A stretch of 64,000 nucleotides of DNA from Lepus europaeus (lineage: Eukaryota; Chordata; Mammalia; Lagomorpha; Leporidae): assembly GCF_033115175.1 (NCBI RefSeq), contig NC_084830.1, positions 44,957,409 to 45,021,408 on the forward strand, read 5' to 3'. Shown here in pieces: positions 22,330-33,732 of the stretch. The number at the start of each line of letters is the position of its first letter. The first letter of the stretch is position 1. The notes under the pieces were generated by a model, which was given only the letters and a program-made list of their open reading frames with translations, made no database searches and was not told the origin of the DNA. A program made the translations under genes and the position numbers.

Positions 22330-22671
22330 AAGCCAGCTTAGAACCACCTGTCTAGGTAAAACCTTCCCCTACCCACTCCAGAAACTGAGTTATGATTTTT
22401 CTGAAGAATCTGCAAAGATGAAGGCTGTACATTCACCTCAGTGACAGTGCAGCTTCTTGGGTCTGAAGGAACCGGGAAGCTGAACTCTCTCTCCTGCTGC
22501 CCATTTGGTTCATTTCCTCACACTACACAGAGGGAAAATACACAGAACCCATGTTACCCAGCCAAGGACTTTCCAACCATAGCCAACCTACACTATGAAA
22601 TGAAGAATCACCTGAGTTTTAGAAGTAGCAGGAGGGAATTAGCAGAGGAGTTGTTTTTTGTTTGTTTGTTT

Positions 22672-22990
22672 GTTTTTAAGATTTGTTTTATTTATTTGAA
22701 AGGCAGAATTGCAGAGAGAAAGGGAAAGACAAAGAGATCTTCCATTCATTGGTTTATTTCCCAAATGGGCACAATGGCTGGGGCTGGGCCAGGTCGAAGC
22801 CAGGAGCCTCTTCTGTGTCCCACACAGGGGTAGCAGGGGCCCAGGCACTTGGGTCACCCTCCGCTGCTTTCCCCGGGCCATAGCAGAGATCTTGATTGGA
22901 AGTGGGGCAGCTGGGGTTCCAACTGGAGCCTATAAGGGATGCCAACATTGCAGGAGGCAGCCTAACCTATTATGTCACAACGCGGACCCC
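22672..22990 (-). mobile_element. C-SINE, full length
   Basis: Antisense, with (GTTT)n at the tail. AGCAGA on both sides. Confidence 0.91.
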
Positions 22991-23007
22991 AGCAGAATTT
23001 TTTATGT

Positions 23008-23190
23008 GAAATCTCTTTCTTTCTTTCTTTTTTTTTTTTATGTGAAAGGCACAGTCAGAGAGAGAGAGAGAAAGAGATCCTTCATCCACTGGTTCACTCA
23101 TCAGATGGCTACAACAGCCAGCACTAGGCCAGGCCAAAGCCAGGAGCCAGAAGTTTCTTCCAGGTCTCCCACATGGATGCAGGGATGTCA
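23008..23190 (-). mobile_element. C-SINE 3' half
   Basis: Antisense and 5' truncated near ATGCAGGGATGTC. TTTTTATGTGAAA lies at both ends of the (TTTC)n/T run. Confidence 0.85.
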
Positions 23191-23543
23191 AAAGAGTCTC
23201 TCTGCAGATCATGTTAATCTGCACTGGCCTCTACAGTATGCTTGGCATCCCAGACTCCATGAAGCTTAAACTTCTCCTACTTATCCCTAAAAAGTATGAA
23301 ATTTTACATTACCCAAGACTAAGATTCTCTGGCTGAAATCAGATTTCAGATACCATTCTGGCATCTCACTGCTTTTTAAAGTCCCCTAATTACAAAGGAA
23401 CCAGATCTCTTACTTTCAGAATAACAAAATATGGGTACTACACGACTTGAGTCTTTGTTAGTATTAGCAAAACAAGAATAGAGATTAGAAATAGTCTTTA
23501 AAATCCCAATTTATATAAAACTTAATGCAAAACAAATACATTT

Positions 23544-23804
23544 CTGGGGCTGACACTACGGCACAGCAGGTTAAGCAGCTGCTTGTCCTGCCACCAGCAT
23601 CCCATGTCAGAGAGCCAGTTCGAGTTCCCATTGCTCTGCCTCAGATCCAGCTCTCTGCTGTGGCCTGGGAAAGCAGTAGAAGATGGCCCAAGTGCTTGGG
23701 CACCTGCACCCGCGTGGGAGACCCAGATGAAGCTCCTGGCTCCTGGCTCCAGCCTGGCCCAACCTGGGTCATTGCAGCCATTTGGGGAGTGAGATAGCAA
23801 TGGA

Positions 23805-23861
<57 letters not shown>

Positions 23862-23922
23862 TCTTTCACATACTATCTGTAACTCTGCCTTTCAAATAAA
23901 TAAATCTTTAAAAAAAAAAAAA
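23544..23922 (+). mobile_element. C-SINE with enlarged (CT)n
   Basis: Full length. A CT tract of about 50 bp at 23812-23860, the second longest in the window after the one at 11777. Confidence 0.92.
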
Positions 23923-24002
23923 GCCTACATTAAAAATCATTTGAACATAACTGCTTAAGAAAATTGGTCAGGTATTTATTTCACGGCCTAAGGGTATGAC
24001 TG

Positions 24003-24003
<1 letters not shown>

Positions 24004-24033
<30 letters not shown>

Positions 24034-24044
24034 CAAAACAAAAA
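24004..24044 (+). repeat. (CAAAA)n microsatellite
   Basis: Eight CAAAA units. No SINE adjoins it. Confidence 0.9.
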
Positions 24045-24475
24045 CCCTGAGGACCATAAGGCATTATAAACAGAGGTTGCAACTCACCACTTGGACAGTC
24101 TCCTTACGATTTTGCTTTGGTTTGGCTGGGAAACTAGAGGACAGAGTAATCCCAGCAATCATCTCCAGGATCTAATAACTTATCTATCTTCCCTCTGAGT
24201 ACAATTTTGGAAAGTACATATCTGGATAATAAGTATACTGTTTTAGAGTACGTAGGGCGGAAGCACTTTCTACCAACCAGAGCCCCAGTATCTTTCCACA
24301 GAGGTCTATGTGGAACTACTCCTCCTGGGAGAAAAGCCAGTGGACCAGACATTTGATAGGAGGCCAAGGCCAACCACGGCATGCTATGGCCCGTCAATGT
24401 GATCTCAATAAAGATATGGACCAGAGAGAAACATATGTGATTAATGTGACATAGGATTTCTCTCTTTTCTTCTTC

Positions 24476-24754
24476 CTCTTTTTTTAGGATTTGTTTATTT
24501 GAGACAGAGTGGCAGAGAGATCAATCTTCCATCTACTGGTTCACTCCCCCAAATGGCCTAAACAGCCAGGGCTGGACTAGGCCAAAGTTCAAAGCTAGGA
24601 ATTCCAACCTGGTCTCCCACAGGTGTGGCAGGGGCTCAGGTCCTTGGGCTTCCCAGGCGCATCAGCAGGGGGCGAGACCGAATGCAGAGCCATTGATGTG
24701 GGATACGGGCATCCCAAGTGGCAGCTGAACCTGCTGTGCCACAACACCAGCCCT
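24476..24754 (-). mobile_element. C-SINE, shortened
   Basis: Antisense, ending TGCCACAACACCAGCCCTG. Confidence 0.88.
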
Positions 24755-25165
24755 GTTCAGAGGGGATTCTCCACACAGCTGAGAGCCCAGGGCACAACCA
24801 GACCATTCAAGCCCAATTCAGGGTCTCCCAGGGAGGACCCAGTGACCTGGTTTTTTAAAGTTAGAACACTAAGTTATTTCCTTCAGTCAAAATGATCTTG
24901 AAACATGCAGAGTTCTGCCAAAATAAATAAATAACTTGTCTTCCAACCCTAGGAACCCAGGCTGTGTCCTACAGTCCTACATATATCATTTCCCACCAAA
25001 GGGAAGCAGGCTCCTGGGAGAAATGGCTGATTCCAGGTGTGCGGCAAGAATCGTGCAAGATGAGCTTAGAACAACTTATCTGATCAGGCAGTATGCGCGC
25101 CATCAATTCCAAGTCAAAAGTGTCTGGAGTCAGGGCAGTTGTCTTGGCACAGAAGTTAAGATGTC

Positions 25166-25421
25166 TGGGGCGAGCGCTGTGGCGCAGCGAGTTAACACCC
25201 TGGCCTGAAGTGCCGGCATCCCATCTGGGCACCGGTTCTAGTCCTGGATGCTCCCCTTCCGTTCCAGCTCTCTTCTGTGGCCTGGGGAAGCAGAAGACGG
25301 CCCAAGTCCTTGGGCCCCTGTACCCGCGTGGGAGACCTGGAGGAAGCTCCTGGCTCCTGGCTTCAGTTCAGTCCAGCTCCAGCCGTTGTGGCCAATTGGG
25401 GAGTGAACCATGGGATGGAAG

Positions 25422-25454
<33 letters not shown>

Positions 25455-25498
25455 ACTCTACTTGCAAATAAATAAATCTTTAAAAAAAAAAAAAAAAA
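25166..25498 (+). mobile_element. C-SINE, full length
   Basis: Head GGGGCGAGCGCTGTGGCGCA. (CT)n of 30 bp. Confidence 0.93.
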
Positions 25499-25500
25499 GC

Positions 25501-25755
25501 TAAGCTGCTGCCCACAGTCCATATTAAAGTGCCTGGAATTCAGTCCCAACTCCACTCCTGGTTCCGGCTGTCTGCTAACGCACACGGTGGGAGGCGCCAG
25601 GTGACGGCTCAAGTAACTGAGTTCCTGTCACCCACACAGGAGACCCAAGTGGAGCTCCCGATTCCTGGGTTTGGGCCAGCCTAGCTCAGCCACTGCAGAC
25701 ATTTACGGGGTGAACCAGTGGATGGAAGTGTTCCCTTTCTCAAAATTAAAACAAC
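25501..25755 (+). mobile_element. Old C-SINE variant, head lost
   Basis: Joined to the A-tail of the previous copy. CACACGGTGGGAGGCGCCAG marks the older subtype. The younger copy 25166-25498 probably inserted into this one. Confidence 0.75.
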
Positions 25756-26674
25756 AATTCACTGGTCACTACTCAAAATGAAAGAACAACTCATTTTGAC
25801 AACTGACACAAAGAATAAAACACAAGTACATTTACCCAAACCACAAGTGCCAATGCATAACCAAACAGTGCACTTGGCAAGGTTTACCTTTATGGAAATA
25901 TTCTAGCTGAGAAGTGAAAAAGGAACAACAGAATGTCTGCATACCTCAACCCTAGTGAATCAAGCAGCCTAGCCACGAAGCATCCGTGGCTGCTGACGCC
26001 CCAATAACAAAGCCAACCAGATGATACCTGACTCTGGGTGGCACAATAAGCTATCACCTATGAAGCCACCTATAAAGCCAACGCACACCTTGAATACAGG
26101 AGGCCTCTGGATTCGACAATCTGCTAGAAACACAGGACTACAGTGAGCAAGCAGAAAAATCTAGACTGTGGAAGAAACTTTTTTTTTTTTTCAATAAAAA
26201 AATTGCAGACGCTGAAACTACACACTGGCCCACAGATTCTATTTCAAATACACTGCTAGAAAAACCACAACATTTATGAGTCTGTTGGAAATCTGAGCAC
26301 TTACTGGATGTTTTTATTATTTTGGGTATAATGAGGGCTTTTCTTAAAACCACAATATCATTATATCAAAAAAAAAAAAAGACTTGATTTAAGGTGGCAA
26401 TCTGTGGTGGAGTACCCTACTGACACAACTGACTTACGAGAGAAGATAAATGTCCCTTTCCCAGGAGTACAATACCTTAAGAAGAAAGAAAAGGTTGATT
26501 CCGAGCGACGGAAGCATAGTGACCAGTCACAGCCATCACCAAACACTTCCACAGCACCCTCAGTCAACACACCAGGAAACAAGCACAGCTGGCTCTAGTC
26601 CACGGCTCCAACCTGTAGTCGCTACCAACCGCCGTCCAGCTGGTAGCTGTTCTGCAGGACAGAGGCCTACCTGC
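25756..26674. other. Intron 6 sequence, no repeat recognised
   Basis: Nothing supported. Confidence 0.45.
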
Positions 26675-26760
26675 TGCGAGACCCAGGAGAGCCCATCTGG
26701 AAGTATAGCTATCTTAGTGTAACTCTATCTGTCAAATTTAAAAAAAAAAAAAAAAAAAAA
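26675..26760 (+). mobile_element. Probable C-SINE tail remnant
   Basis: GTGTAACTCTATCTGTCAAA followed by poly-A. Upstream similarity is weak. Confidence 0.4.
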
Positions 26761-26999
26761 GGAACAAGTCTACAAAAACCGAGACTGATTTTGTGTTTCA
26801 AAGCAAAAAAATAAGTTCCCCCGCAAAAGAAAGTCGGTAGGATGCATTTGAGGAACTCACTCTCAGCTCTTAAAATGTCTCTCCGCACTCTATTTGCTAC
26901 AAAATTTCCACTGAATAAACCACAACCCAAACAATATCAAAACAAGCACATGTAATATGGGCGTTACCTTCTCTGACTTCATACCTTATTTGTTTTGTT

Positions 27000-27110
27000 T
27001 TGTTTTGTTTTTGACAGGCAGAGTGGACAGTGAGAGAGAGAGAGACAGAGAGAAAGGTCTTCCTTTGCCGTTGGTTCACCCTCCAATGGCTGCCACGGCC
27101 GGCGCGCTGC
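27000..27110 (-). mobile_element. Young C-SINE, 5' truncated
   Basis: Antisense, only the last 100 bp, with a (TTTTG)n tail. It stops sharply at GCCGGCGCGCTGC. Confidence 0.9.
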
Positions 27111-27297
27111 TCCTCAAACTCAAAAATCTCAAACTGCCATGTTTTTCCTTAGTTCAAAAGGACAGGAATTCTGTTCTGATTTTTTTTTAAAGAAAAGGTA
27201 GGGAGCAGAGAAAGAAACTTATAATTAAATGCCTGACAATTCAGAGGAGGGATAAATATTATTAAGGTAGTAGTTTTATAAAATTGTATTAATTTGT

Positions 27298-27615
27298 GGG
27301 CAGGCGTTTGGCATAGCAATGAAGATGCCACCTGGGACACTGACATCCCATATCGGGTGCCCAGGTTCAAGTCCTGGCTTCACTCCTGACTCCAGCTTCC
27401 TGCTGCTGCACATCCCGGGAGGCAGCAGTGAGAGCTCAGGTAGTTGGCTGGGGTCCCTGTCACCCATGCGAGAGGCCCCGAATGAGTTTGTGGAGGCTGG
27501 CTTTGGCCTGGCCCAAGCCTCCCTGTCATAGCCATCTGGGGAGTAAATCCACTGACGGGAGCTCTCTCTTTTTCTCCGTATGCTTTTCAAATAGACAAAT
27601 AAATAAAAGCCTTAA
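27298..27615 (+). mobile_element. Old C-SINE variant
   Basis: Head GGCAGGCGTTTGGCATAGCA; CATCCCGGGAGGCAGCAGTG. Confidence 0.82.
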
Positions 27616-27754
27616 AAGAATTACAATAGTTTTGAAAAGTTTCTTGAAGGGCACCCCAACCCTAGCGGAATGCCTTCAAGGGTTGAATAGAACCCATGTT
27701 TACTATCGTCAGTGCTCAGGGCTCTGCAGACCTCAAGAGTGATCTCAGCGCCTG

Positions 27755-27810
27755 GGTGTGCTGGATTTTGTGCATCTGATCACGTCACTGTCTGCTCTCA
27801 GACCACTGCT
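27755..27810 (+). repeat. L2 fragment
   Basis: TGTGCATCTGATCACGTCAC, then TGTCTGCTCTCAGACC, resembles the L2 3' region. Confidence 0.5.
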
Positions 27811-27982
27811 CACACATCTGATCCAGCCCAGGAAGGGCCTGGTCTGGTGAGCACTTAGGAAAACTATTCGTGGCTACGAAGCCCTGGATACCACAGGGTT
27901 CTCAGTCAAGCCATCTGACACCCACGCATTTGGTATAAAGTATGAAAATATTCCACTTCCATTTTATACGTAAGTCGAGAAC

Positions 27983-28300
27983 AGGTAGGCATTTGCTGAA
28001 GTAGTTAAAACACTCTGGATGCTGCATTCTGTATCAGAGTGCCTGGGCTCAGGTCCTGACTTCCACCTTCCCGATAACGGACACCCTAAGAGGTGGCAGG
28101 GTGACAGCTCAAGTACTTGAGTCCCTGTCACCCATGTAGGAGTTTGAGATTGAGAACTAACTTCTGGCTTCAGCCAGGCCCATCCCAAGCTGTCACAGGC
28201 ATCTGGGGAGTGAATTAGCAAAGAGAAAATCTTTCTCCCCTTCTCTGTCTCTCTGCCTTTCAAATAAATAAATAAATCTTTTTAAAAAATAAAATTTTAA
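27983..28300 (+). mobile_element. Old C-SINE variant
   Basis: Head GGTAGGCATTTGCTGAAGTA. Intact tail. Confidence 0.82.
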
Positions 28301-28334
28301 AGAATTTAAAAACAAGGAAAATTTTAATAGGGTT

Positions 28335-28640
28335 GAGTAGCCACCTGTGATACCAGCAATCCATATTGGTGCCAGTTAGTCCTGGCTGCTCCACTTCTGA
28401 CCCAGTCCCCTGCTAATGTGCCCAGGGAAAGCAGAAGATGGCCCAAGTACTTGAATCCCTGCTACAATAGACCCGGATGATATTCCAGGTTCCTGGCTTC
28501 AGCTTGGCCTAGCCCTGCCTGTTGTAGCCATTTGGGAAGTAAGCCAGAGAGTGGAAGATCTCTCTCTCTCTCTCTCTTTCTCTCTTACCCTCTCTCTGTA
28601 ATTGTGCCTGTCAAATAAACACATAATTCTTTTAAAAAAA
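28335..28640 (+). mobile_element. C-SINE, head slightly truncated
   Basis: From GAGTAGCCACCTGTGATACC to the tail. Confidence 0.88.
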
Positions 28641-28650
28641 TTTTACAGGA

Positions 28651-28681
28651 GGGGGCCAGCGCTATGGCACGGTGGGTTAAA
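28651..28681 (+). mobile_element. C-SINE head only
   Basis: About 30 bp (GGGGGCCAGCGCTATGGCAC, then GGTGGGTTAA) followed by non-SINE sequence and a (TA)n run. A 3'-truncated copy is unusual for retroposition. Confidence 0.7.
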
Positions 28682-28695
28682 TAACTGAAGTGTTT

Positions 28696-28720
28696 TATAT
28701 ATATATATATATATATATAT
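28696..28720 (+). repeat. (TA)n microsatellite
   Basis: Twelve TA units just before the target site of the next two SINEs. Confidence 0.9.
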
Positions 28721-28731
28721 CACCTATTTTT

Positions 28732-29073
28732 TTTTTTTTTTTTTTTGACAGGCAGAGTGGACAGTGAGAGAGAGAGACAGAGAGAAAGGTCTTCCTTTGC
28801 CATTGGTTCACCCTCCAATGGCCGCCGCGGCTGGCATACTGCGGCCGGCGCACCACGCTGATCTGATGGCAGGAGCCAGGTGCTTCTCTTGGTCTCCCAT
28901 GGGGCGCAGGGCCCAAGCACTTGGGCCACCCTCCACTGCACTCCCGGGCCACAGCAGAGAACTGGATTGGAAGAGGGGCAACCGGAATAGAATCCGGCGC
29001 CCCGACCAGGACTAGAACCCGGTGTGCTGGCGCCGCAAGGCGGAGGATTAGCCTAGTGAGCCGCGGCGCCGGC
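28732..29073 (-). mobile_element. Young C-SINE, first of two at one target
   Basis: Antisense full-length copy. The target ATCACCTATTTT precedes it and ATCTCACCTATTTT follows. It differs from the next copy at many diagnostic bases (GCTGGCATACTGCGG against GTAGCGCGCTGCGG). Confidence 0.94.
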
Positions 29074-29088
29074 CTATCTCACCTATTT

Positions 29089-29447
29089 TTTTATTTTATT
29101 TTATTTTATTTTTTTATTTTTTGACAGGCAGAGTGGACAGTGAGAGAGAGACAGAGAGAAAGGTCTTCCTTTTGCCATTGGTTCACCCTCCAATGGCCGC
29201 CGCGGTAGCGCGCTGCGGCCGGCGCACTGCGCTGTTCCGATGGCAGGAGCCAGGTGCTTATCCTGGTCTCCCATGGGGTGCAGGGCCCAAGCACTTGGGC
29301 CATCCTCCACTGCACTCCCTGGCCACAGCAGAGAGCTGGCCTGGAAGAGGGGCAACCGGGACAGGATCGGTGCCCCGACCGGGACTAGAACCCGGTGTGC
29401 TGGCGCCGCAAGGTGGAGGATTAGCCTGTTGAGCCACGGCGCCGGCC
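29089..29447 (-). mobile_element. Young C-SINE, second of two at one target
   Basis: Antisense full-length copy. TATCTCACCTATTTTT lies on both sides, the same target as the copy before it. Confidence 0.94.
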
Positions 29448-29655
29448 TATCTCACCTATTTTTAAAAATGAACCAGAAGTTGAGCCATTTAGATTTTACT
29501 AGAAGAAAGCTAGAAGGCAACAATACATTTCAATTAACTACAGATCCTTTACTGACAAAGCAGCTCCACAGTACGCTCCAATAGCAACAAAAACCTAGCA
29601 AACACAGGAAATTCTTAGAAGCTGTGATGGATACCTTACGCGACAGCACACCTAC

Positions 29656-29751
29656 CGTAGTGTCATTGCTGGTGACATAAACCAGGACATCAGAGGCATT
29701 CCTGCTGTTGATGTATCGGTAGCAGTTCCAAACGCAGCTAATCAAGTAACC
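29656..29751 (-). CDS. LAPTM4B: LAPTM4B exon 6: end of TM4 and start of cytosolic tail
   Basis: A 96-bp exon of 32 codons, residues about 170-201. It begins [15 protein letters not shown] and ends VTSNDTT. The acceptor CACTTTCAG precedes it and the donor is ACG|GTAGGT. GYLISCV closes the fourth membrane segment; the cysteine and aromatic stretch just inside the membrane is typical of the LAPTM family. An NAS sequon is present near residue 187, but it is predicted to lie in the cytosol and so would not be glycosylated. Confidence 0.97.
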
Positions 29752-30392
29752 CTGAAAGTGAGCAGTGATTAGCAACTATTTTTAATAACATATACAATAC
29801 ATTCAACTTACTCACACTTGCTGTTTAGTCAACAATGCTACCACTTCTTTATTGCGGGTAATGGAGAAAGAAGGTTTGGACTAATTAGTTACATGCTGTG
29901 GAAGACTGTTCATCTGTTATCTTAGCAGTGAACAGTGGTTCCTTAGTACAAAGGCTCTTCCAGCTATGAGGCCTTGAAAATGACAACTCCACAACTGAGA
30001 AGCTATAGAAACAAACGAAGGGGAAGTACCTGCTCTCTGGGGCCCCACAAACCCACAGTAAGCATCCCAAGGGGCCCCGCACGACTGCACACACATTCAC
30101 TTACAAGTCACTCCAACAGGAGAAAAAGTTCTGCCTGATGTCTTGAAAAAGCCTAATATTTAATTCAGAGACATCATTTCTTATTTCACATTTCTGTAAT
30201 CTTGCGTTAGAGAATGAACTATTTAGAGTATTTTCCAAATAAACGTGCAGTGACGTATTCCTCCCATCATGTGCCTGCAGAGCTGGTGCTAAGCACTGCC
30301 TCCTAGTCTGTCTTCACAGAGCGACACTGACGAGTGTCCTGATTTGGGCCCCCAGGGAAATGGTGTGGGCACAAGTCTTACTGAAGAGCAGC
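29752..30392. other. Intron 5 sequence next to exon 6, no repeat recognised
   Basis: 640 bp of unique-looking intron. Confidence 0.45.
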
Positions 30393-31045
30393 AGCAGGGG
30401 CCAAAGCTGTGGTACCACTTGCAATGCTGGAATTCTCTATTAACCAGAGTACTGCTTTGAGTCATAGCTGTTCTGCTTCCCATCCAGCTCCCTGCTAATG
30501 TGCCTGGGAAAGCAGAGGAAGATGGCCCAACAACTTGGGCCCCTGCACCTACATGGGAAACCCAAATGAGGGGCTGGCGCTGTAGCACAGTGGGTTAACG
30601 CCCTGGCCTGAAGCGCCAGCATCCCATATGGGCACCAGTTTGAGACCCGGCTGCTCCACTTCCGATCCAGCTCTCTGCTATGGCCTGGGAAAGCAGTAGA
30701 AGATGGCCCCAAGTCCTTGGGCCCCTGCACCCATGTGGGAGACCTGGAAGAAGCTCCTGGCTCCTGGCTTTGGATCAGTGCAGCTCCGGCCATTGCAGCC
30801 AACTGGGGAGTGAACCATCGGATGGAAGACAACTCTCTCTCTCTCTCTCTCTGCCTCTCTTCTCTCTGTGTAACTCTGACTTGCAAATAAATAAATCTTT
30901 AAAAAAAAAAAAAAGAAACTCCTGGCTCCTGGATTCAACCTGGTCTAGTACTGGCTGTTGGGGCTATCTGGGGAGTGTACCAACAGAAGACTGGAAGATG
31001 GAAGATCTCTCTGTAGCTCTGCCTTTCAAACAAATTTTATTTGTT
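30393..31045 (+). mobile_element. C-SINE split by a younger C-SINE
   Basis: The first part, 30393-30571, ends at GGGAAACCCAAATGA. The second part resumes at about 30917 (CTCCTGGCTCCTGGATTCAA). Together they make one full element. Confidence 0.87.
30572..30914 (+). mobile_element. C-SINE, inserted in an older C-SINE
   Basis: Full length; head GGGGCTGGCGCTGTAGCACA. Confidence 0.93.
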
Positions 31046-31082
31046 TATTTGAAAGGCAGAGTTATATATAGAGAGAGATCAT
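31033..31082 (-). mobile_element. C-SINE tail fragment
   Basis: Only TTTTATTTGTTTATTTGAAA and GGCAGAGTTATATATAGAGA. Confidence 0.65.
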
Positions 31083-31170
31083 TTCTTTCTACCCATCTTC
31101 ATTATACTACCCATTTAAAATGACTTTTCTCCTAACATGCAGTTTCTTCAAGCTTATAGAACCTTGATTT

Positions 31171-31523
31171 TTTTTTTTTTAAGATTTATTTATTTATTTG
31201 AAAGTCAGAGTTACACAGAGAGAGGAGAAGCAGAGAGATAGAGAGAGAGAGAGAGAAGTCTTCCATCTGATGGTTCACTTCCCAATTGGCCGCAACGGCC
31301 AGAGCTGCGCTGATCTGAAGCCAGGAGCCAGGAGCCAGGAGCCTCTTCCGGGTATCCCACATGGGTGCAGGGGCCCAAGGACTTGGGCCATCTTCTGCTT
31401 TCCCTGGCCATAGCAGAGAGAGCTGGATCGGAAGTGGAGCAGCCGGGACTTGAACCAGTGCCCACATGGGATGCCGGTGCTTTAGGCCAGGGCGTTAACC
31501 TGATGCGCCCCAGCGCCAGCCCC
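31171..31523 (-). mobile_element. C-SINE, full length
   Basis: Flanks AGAACCTTGATTT (31158-31170) and AGAAGCTTGATTT (31524-31536), 12 of 13 identical. An extra GCCAGGA unit lies at about 31320-31340. Confidence 0.94.
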
Positions 31524-31541
31524 AGAAGCTTGATTTAAAAA

Positions 31542-31560
31542 AATAATAATAATAATAATA
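31542..31560 (+). repeat. (AAT)n microsatellite
   Basis: Six AAT units between two C-SINEs of opposite direction (31171 and 31561). Confidence 0.9.
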
Positions 31561-31905
31561 GGGGCCAGCACTGTGGTACAGTGGGTTAATGCCCTGGCCT
31601 GAAGTGCTGGCATCCCATATTATAGGTGCCGGTTCAAGACCTGGCTGCTCCACTTCCGATCCAGCTCTCTGCTATGGCCTGGGAAAGCAGTAGAAGATGG
31701 CCCAAGTCCTTGGGCCCCTGTACCCGCATGGGAGACCCGGAAGAAGCTCCTGGCTCCTGGCTTCAGATCGGCGCAGCTCTGGCCATTGTGGCCATCTGGG
31801 GAGTGAACCATTGGATGGAAGACCTCTCTCTCTCTCTACCTCTTGTCTCTCTGTGTAATTCTGACTTTCAAATAAAAATAAATAAATCTTTTAAAAAAAT
31901 AAGAA
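31561..31905 (+). mobile_element. C-SINE, full length
   Basis: With 31171-31523 it makes a head-to-head inverted pair separated by about 40 bp. Confidence 0.92.
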
Positions 31906-32169
31906 AATTAAAAACAGGTGATTTTATGCTAAAACAAAGACATTGAGATTTAGAAGTTCAAAGCCTAAGAATCATTTGGGAACTTTGTACCTGGCTAGGT
32001 ATTCTGTTTTCATAAGGAGGTTGACAAAGAACAGGTAATGGTTGACTGATGATGGTAGAGGAAGGGAGACTGGTGATGGGAGTGACAAGGTGATCAGCTT
32101 TTGCAGACCAATCTGACAGCCTATACCCTCTCGTTTTGAGAAATAAGCTTAAGGAAGTAAACATACAAG

Positions 32170-32350
32170 TATACAAGGATACATTTAAATATACTCATTG
32201 CAGTATTTTTATTAAGCAAAAAAGTAGAAACCACATCAGTATCTAACAATAGATAAGTTATTAGATGATATTCCTATAATGGAATGACCGAGAACAATGT
32301 CCAGAATACATTACAATCTGAAAACAAAACAGCCTATCATACAGATATTA
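32170..32350 (+). repeat. Ancient L1-like fragment
   Basis: GTATCTAACAATAGATAAGT, then CCTATAATGGAATGACCGAG, resembles the ORF2/3' region of old mammalian L1. Confidence 0.5.
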
Positions 32351-32382
32351 CAATAGGTACTGCAGTATTACAACATACAGAG

Positions 32383-32495
32383 GAACTTCAAAAAGTTCAT
32401 GGAAATGGAATTACAAATTTATCAGGTGCAAAAAAGTTTGAAATGCATGTGTATTTTAAATAATACATATGTTCCATTCGGAAACCTTCTCATAT
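32383..32495 (+). mobile_element. Mariner-like MITE (window copy 2 of 4)
   Basis: The end GAACTTCAAAAAGTTCATGG is the same as the end of the 37801 element. The interior GGTGCAAAAAAGTTTGAAAT is shared with the other copies. The right end is decayed (TTCGGAAACCTTCTCATATG). Confidence 0.6.
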
Positions 32496-32740
32496 GTAAT
32501 GTGTAATATTCTGTTAATTTATTCCCATTCAAACAAATTTTGCAATCAATTTTGACATGTGGAGTCCTGGTTAATGTTTCTCTCTCATATACACAGAAGG
32601 AAATGTAATGTTAGAGAATCTAAAAGCAGATGAGGTATCTAAAGCAAGACAATGAACTGACCAATGTCTGTTTATTCCTCTGGCATTCAATTAATAATAA
32701 TTAATACTATTTATACCCTAAGTAGACTCTTCATGCTTAC

Positions 32741-32839
32741 CTTGAAAGTCAAGATAATGCTGATAAACAGAAGAATAATAAGAACCAAACAGGTAGGGTT
32801 CACTGCCATGATATCCTCTCTGTAGGGGAAATTAGGAGG
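32741..32839 (-). CDS. LAPTM4B: LAPTM4B exon 5: second luminal loop and TM4
   Basis: A 99-bp exon of 33 codons, residues about 137-169. It starts PPNFPYREDIMAVNPT and ends ILLFISIILTFK. The acceptor is CTTTTGCAG and the donor is AAG|GTAAGC. A short polar loop (PPNFPYRED) leads into a hydrophobic run of about 17 residues, LVLIILLFISIIL, the main part of the fourth membrane helix. Phase 0 on both sides. Confidence 0.97.
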
Positions 32840-33732
32840 CTGCAAAAGAAGAGAGCAGTGTTAGCAAACCTCATCCATCACCCAGGATCATCTTCCCCAG
32901 GCAGCAATTCAACTGTGCTTACCAGAGAGCAACTGGTGAAAGCAGACAGCAGTCAGGGCCAACACGGTGTTGCTAGTCTCCCTGCACCAACGAAAAAGCT
33001 ACAAAAGGCGTGCTGGCGGAAACCTAGTCTCTTCACACTTTAGGCGGTAACTCCCCAAAGGAAAAAAACCACAGGCAGAGTCATGGGGGAGACCTGGACA
33101 CCCAGCTCTGCCCTCCTGCTCCACAGCAATCTGCATCGGGGGATGTTCTGTGCACCTCTGGGATCTGAATTTCCCACAAGCCCTGGGGAGAAAACCATTC
33201 GTATGGTGTCTTCTTTCCATGCTGCATTTTTGTGGATGTTAACCTCTCCCTAGAGAGCAGATTCTCTATGATAACAGAGATTTATAGCATTAAAAAAATC
33301 AAGTCCTGTGATCTGGCCATATTGATTAACTGCCAGGTCAAACCTGCCTTGGAGGATCAAAGTCTACCTGGGCTTGTGGGAGGGCCAGGACTTGCCCAGG
33401 ATACACAGGGGCTGGTGAGTGCACAGGGTAGGCAGCTGCTCTTCCCCGCCCCATGCTGTGCACTTGAACATCACAGAGAAGCCCCACGTGCTAAGGCAAG
33501 AGCACGGAGAAAACCCCCAACTCAGAGCTTGGTTCTTACTCCTCAGGGGGACCACCAAGTCCCGCTCTTCAGCTCTCTTTTCCCCTGAGAATGGCCAACA
33601 GGCAACATCAAAGCCTTCTCTGAGATGAGCTCACACAGTGGGCCCTGGAAAGTTTCTAGGTGGTACTGATCTTACAGGGTGAACGATACGTGGTGTCTTT
33701 CACAAGAACAAGACAAACTACACTGCTCCCGT
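32840..33732. other. Intron 4 sequence next to exon 5, no repeat recognised
   Basis: 890 bp. Open frames here do not have splice borders on the minus strand. Confidence 0.45.

Noticed and set aside
33232..33588. 118-codon open frame in intron 4
   Set aside because: Plus strand, opposite to the gene, no known similarity, length expected by chance in 64 kb.
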